DNA of 7,819 nt from Bacillota bacterium. GTDB taxonomy: Bacteria > Bacillota > Clostridia > Lachnospirales > WQUN01. The stretch's first letter is position 1, and each line of letters opens with the position of its first letter. Below the pieces are notes generated by a model that saw only the letters and a list, made by a program, of their open reading frames with translations, searched no databases and had not been told where the DNA came from. The position numbers and the translations under genes are program-made. The stretch spans positions 1 through 7,819 of the forward strand of contig WQUN01000014.1 of NCBI GenBank assembly GCA_009782085.1. The letters run 5' to 3'. Below are positions 6,938 through 7,819 of this stretch, one piece after another.

Positions 6938-7819
6938 AACGGATGATCGCGGCGTGCGTCTGTGGGATCTGCGCCATTTGCGCGGCCGCGTCGCTTACCG
7001 CCGGGGCGGGAAAGCGGGGGTTCGCTCCGCTTCCCGCCGCCGGCGCGGCGGGTTTGAGCGAAATCTGTTCCGCTTCTGTGCCGCCGGGTTCGGCAGACAA
7101 CAGTTCCGGCGTTTTGCAGCCGGGTTCAGGCAATACCGGTTCCGGCGCTGTGCAACCGGGTTCGTCACACAACAGTTCCGGCGTTTTGCCACCTGCTTCA
7201 CCGGCGGCCGATTCCGCCCCGACCGCCCCGGGCGAGGCCCCCTCGGCCTCCGACCCTCCCGGCCTCCGCTGCCTGTTCCAGAGCCCGGATTTTACAGCCG
7301 CCGTGAAGGACGCGGCGGTCTTTTCGACGGACGGCGGCTTGATAACCGCCGGAGTCGTACCCCATCACCTTGTCGGGCAGACGCTTATAAGCGGCCTGCT
7401 CGAACTCGCCTCGGAAAACGCTCCCGGCGGGTCGTTTGACACCGCCGTAATAGTCGCGCCGAACCACGCCGGGGACATAGCCGATATAATCACTTCGCGA
7501 AAAAACTGGGACTTCGGCGCCGGGGTGGCCTGCGACAGGGATATGACAGGCGCGGTCCTGGGGCTCGGACGGGAATTTGACATAGCCGAAAACGACGCCA
7601 GAATGGAGGCGGATCGCTCCGCCTCAACGATGATCCCGTTCGTCGCCCGTTACCTGCCGGGCGCGGCGGTCGCGCCGGCGCTGGTCAGCCGGACGATGTC
7701 CCTGGACGACACGCTCAATTTCGCCGGCGCGCTTTATGATATGATCCGAGCCTCGGGCAAGCGGGTACTGCTGCTGTGCTCCATCGACTTTTCCCACTAT
7801 CAGGACCCGGACAAGGCCC
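6934..7819 (+). CDS. amrB: Exported Memo-family protein (AmmeMemoRadiSam system B-like), 3' end cut off
   Basis: The frame is open to the right edge, with 295 residues visible. From the GTG, residues 2-3 are Lys-Arg, then a hydrophobic stretch (about 4-23) with four cysteines (8, 10, 13, 16) and no clean lipobox: a signal peptide or membrane anchor. Next come three 12-residue repeats (51-86) with a degenerate copy before them (39-50), then a Pro/Ser/Ala linker to about 110. The Memo domain follows: VVPHH (His144), IVAPNH (His178), RSASTMIPF (a diverged form of the family EHS-x-E-x-x-LPF block) and CSIDFSHY (His288). The spacing of the three His (34 and 110) closely matches human MEMO1 His49/81/192 (32 and 111). 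The expected Cys ligand would lie beyond the window. Memo proteins are related to extradiol dioxygenases and usually cytoplasmic, linked to AMMECR1 and radical-SAM proteins; the exported form here is unusual. Its function is unknown, and metal binding is inferred. The symbol is a family label. Confidence 0.82.
   Translation, partial: MKRMIAACVCGICAICAAASLTAGAGKRGFAPLPAAGAAGLSEICSASVPPGSADNSSGVLQPGSGNTGSGAVQPGSSHNSSGVLPPASPAADSAPTAPGEAPSASDPPGLRCLFQSPDFTAAVKDAAVFSTDGGLITAGVVPHHLVGQTLISGLLELASENAPGGSFDTAVIVAPNHAGDIADIITSRKNWDFGAGVACDRDMTGAVLGLGREFDIAENDARMEADRSASTMIPFVARYLPGAAVAPALVSRTMSLDDTLNFAGALYDMIRASGKRVLLLCSIDFSHYQDPDKA
7048..7191 (+). repeat. 36-bp tandem repeats coding for 12-residue units
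   Basis: There are three clear in-frame copies: 7084-7119 (PGSADNSSGVLQ), 7120-7155 (PGSGNTGSGAVQ) and 7156-7191 (PGSSHNSSGVLP). Copies 1 and 3 agree at 32 of 36 bases and copies 1 and 2 at 26 of 36. A decayed copy at 7048-7083 (AGLSEICSASVP) still agrees with copy 1 at 22 of 36. The repeats lie between the signal sequence and the Memo domain and form a flexible Gly/Ser/Asn-rich spacer. The spacing has no unique sequence between copies, so this is not a CRISPR array. Confidence 0.9.

Noticed and set aside
7048..7191. CRISPR array
   Set aside because: The 36-bp copies are directly abutting with no spacers, diverge in protein-coding fashion and lie inside a gene.
6995..7201. Antisense open frames with 12-residue repeats
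   Set aside because: The 36-bp repeat length is a multiple of three, so every frame shows a repeat. There is no independent coding evidence.
6786..7439. Open + frame across the A2M/Memo junction
   Set aside because: The translation is Arg/Phe-rich repeats from the 36-bp units read in the wrong frame. The Memo motifs lie in the frame starting at 6934.

Overview
The window is a GC-rich, tightly packed bacterial segment with four genes, all on the + strand and the outer two cut by the window edges. In order they are a Uma2-family (DUF820) nuclease-like gene, an FtsW/SpoVE-type SEDS peptidoglycan polymerase, a 1666-residue alpha-2-macroglobulin-like lipoprotein, and an exported protein of the Memo (AmmeMemoRadiSam system B) family. 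The SEDS protein resembles Firmicutes FtsW/SpoVE, the lipoprotein linker is Pro/Ala/Ser-rich, and AGG (Arg) and ATA (Ile) codons are common in all genes. These suggest an uncultured high-GC Clostridia-like bacterium. That assignment is inference; no rRNA or other phylogenetic marker is present.

Layout. Bases 3-575 hold Uma2, complete except for its first few residues and visibly lower in GC than the rest. Bases 576-623 are a short gap holding four tandem heptads (TYTCCAG) at 581-608, directly upstream of ftsW. Bases 624-1838 hold ftsW, with the SEDS catalytic Asp. Bases 1839-1936 are an AT-richer leader with a strong Shine-Dalgarno. Bases 1937-6937 hold the A2M-like lipoprotein, with lipobox, proline-rich linker, SbsA-type Ig-like domain, macroglobulin domains, a tyrosine-rich segment and a TED-like region whose thioester motif is degraded. 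Bases 6934-7819 hold the Memo-like gene, whose GTG start overlaps the preceding stop by 4 nt. It has a signal sequence, a 36-bp tandem repeat region (12-residue units), and a Memo domain keeping three metal-ligand-type histidines.

How the genes may work together. The last two form a translationally coupled pair, and both appear to be exported and tethered outside the membrane by low-complexity linkers. The SEDS polymerase upstream makes peptidoglycan at the same face of the membrane. Known bacterial A2M-like proteins often sit beside a peptidoglycan synthase (E. coli yfhM with pbpC). Here the neighbour is a SEDS enzyme and the extra partner is an exported Memo protein. I regard this SEDS / thioester-less A2M / exported Memo arrangement as the most interesting aspect of the window, but a functional link is inference from gene order only. 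No transposon, CRISPR array, tRNA or rRNA was seen, and there is no gene-free stretch longer than about 100 bases.
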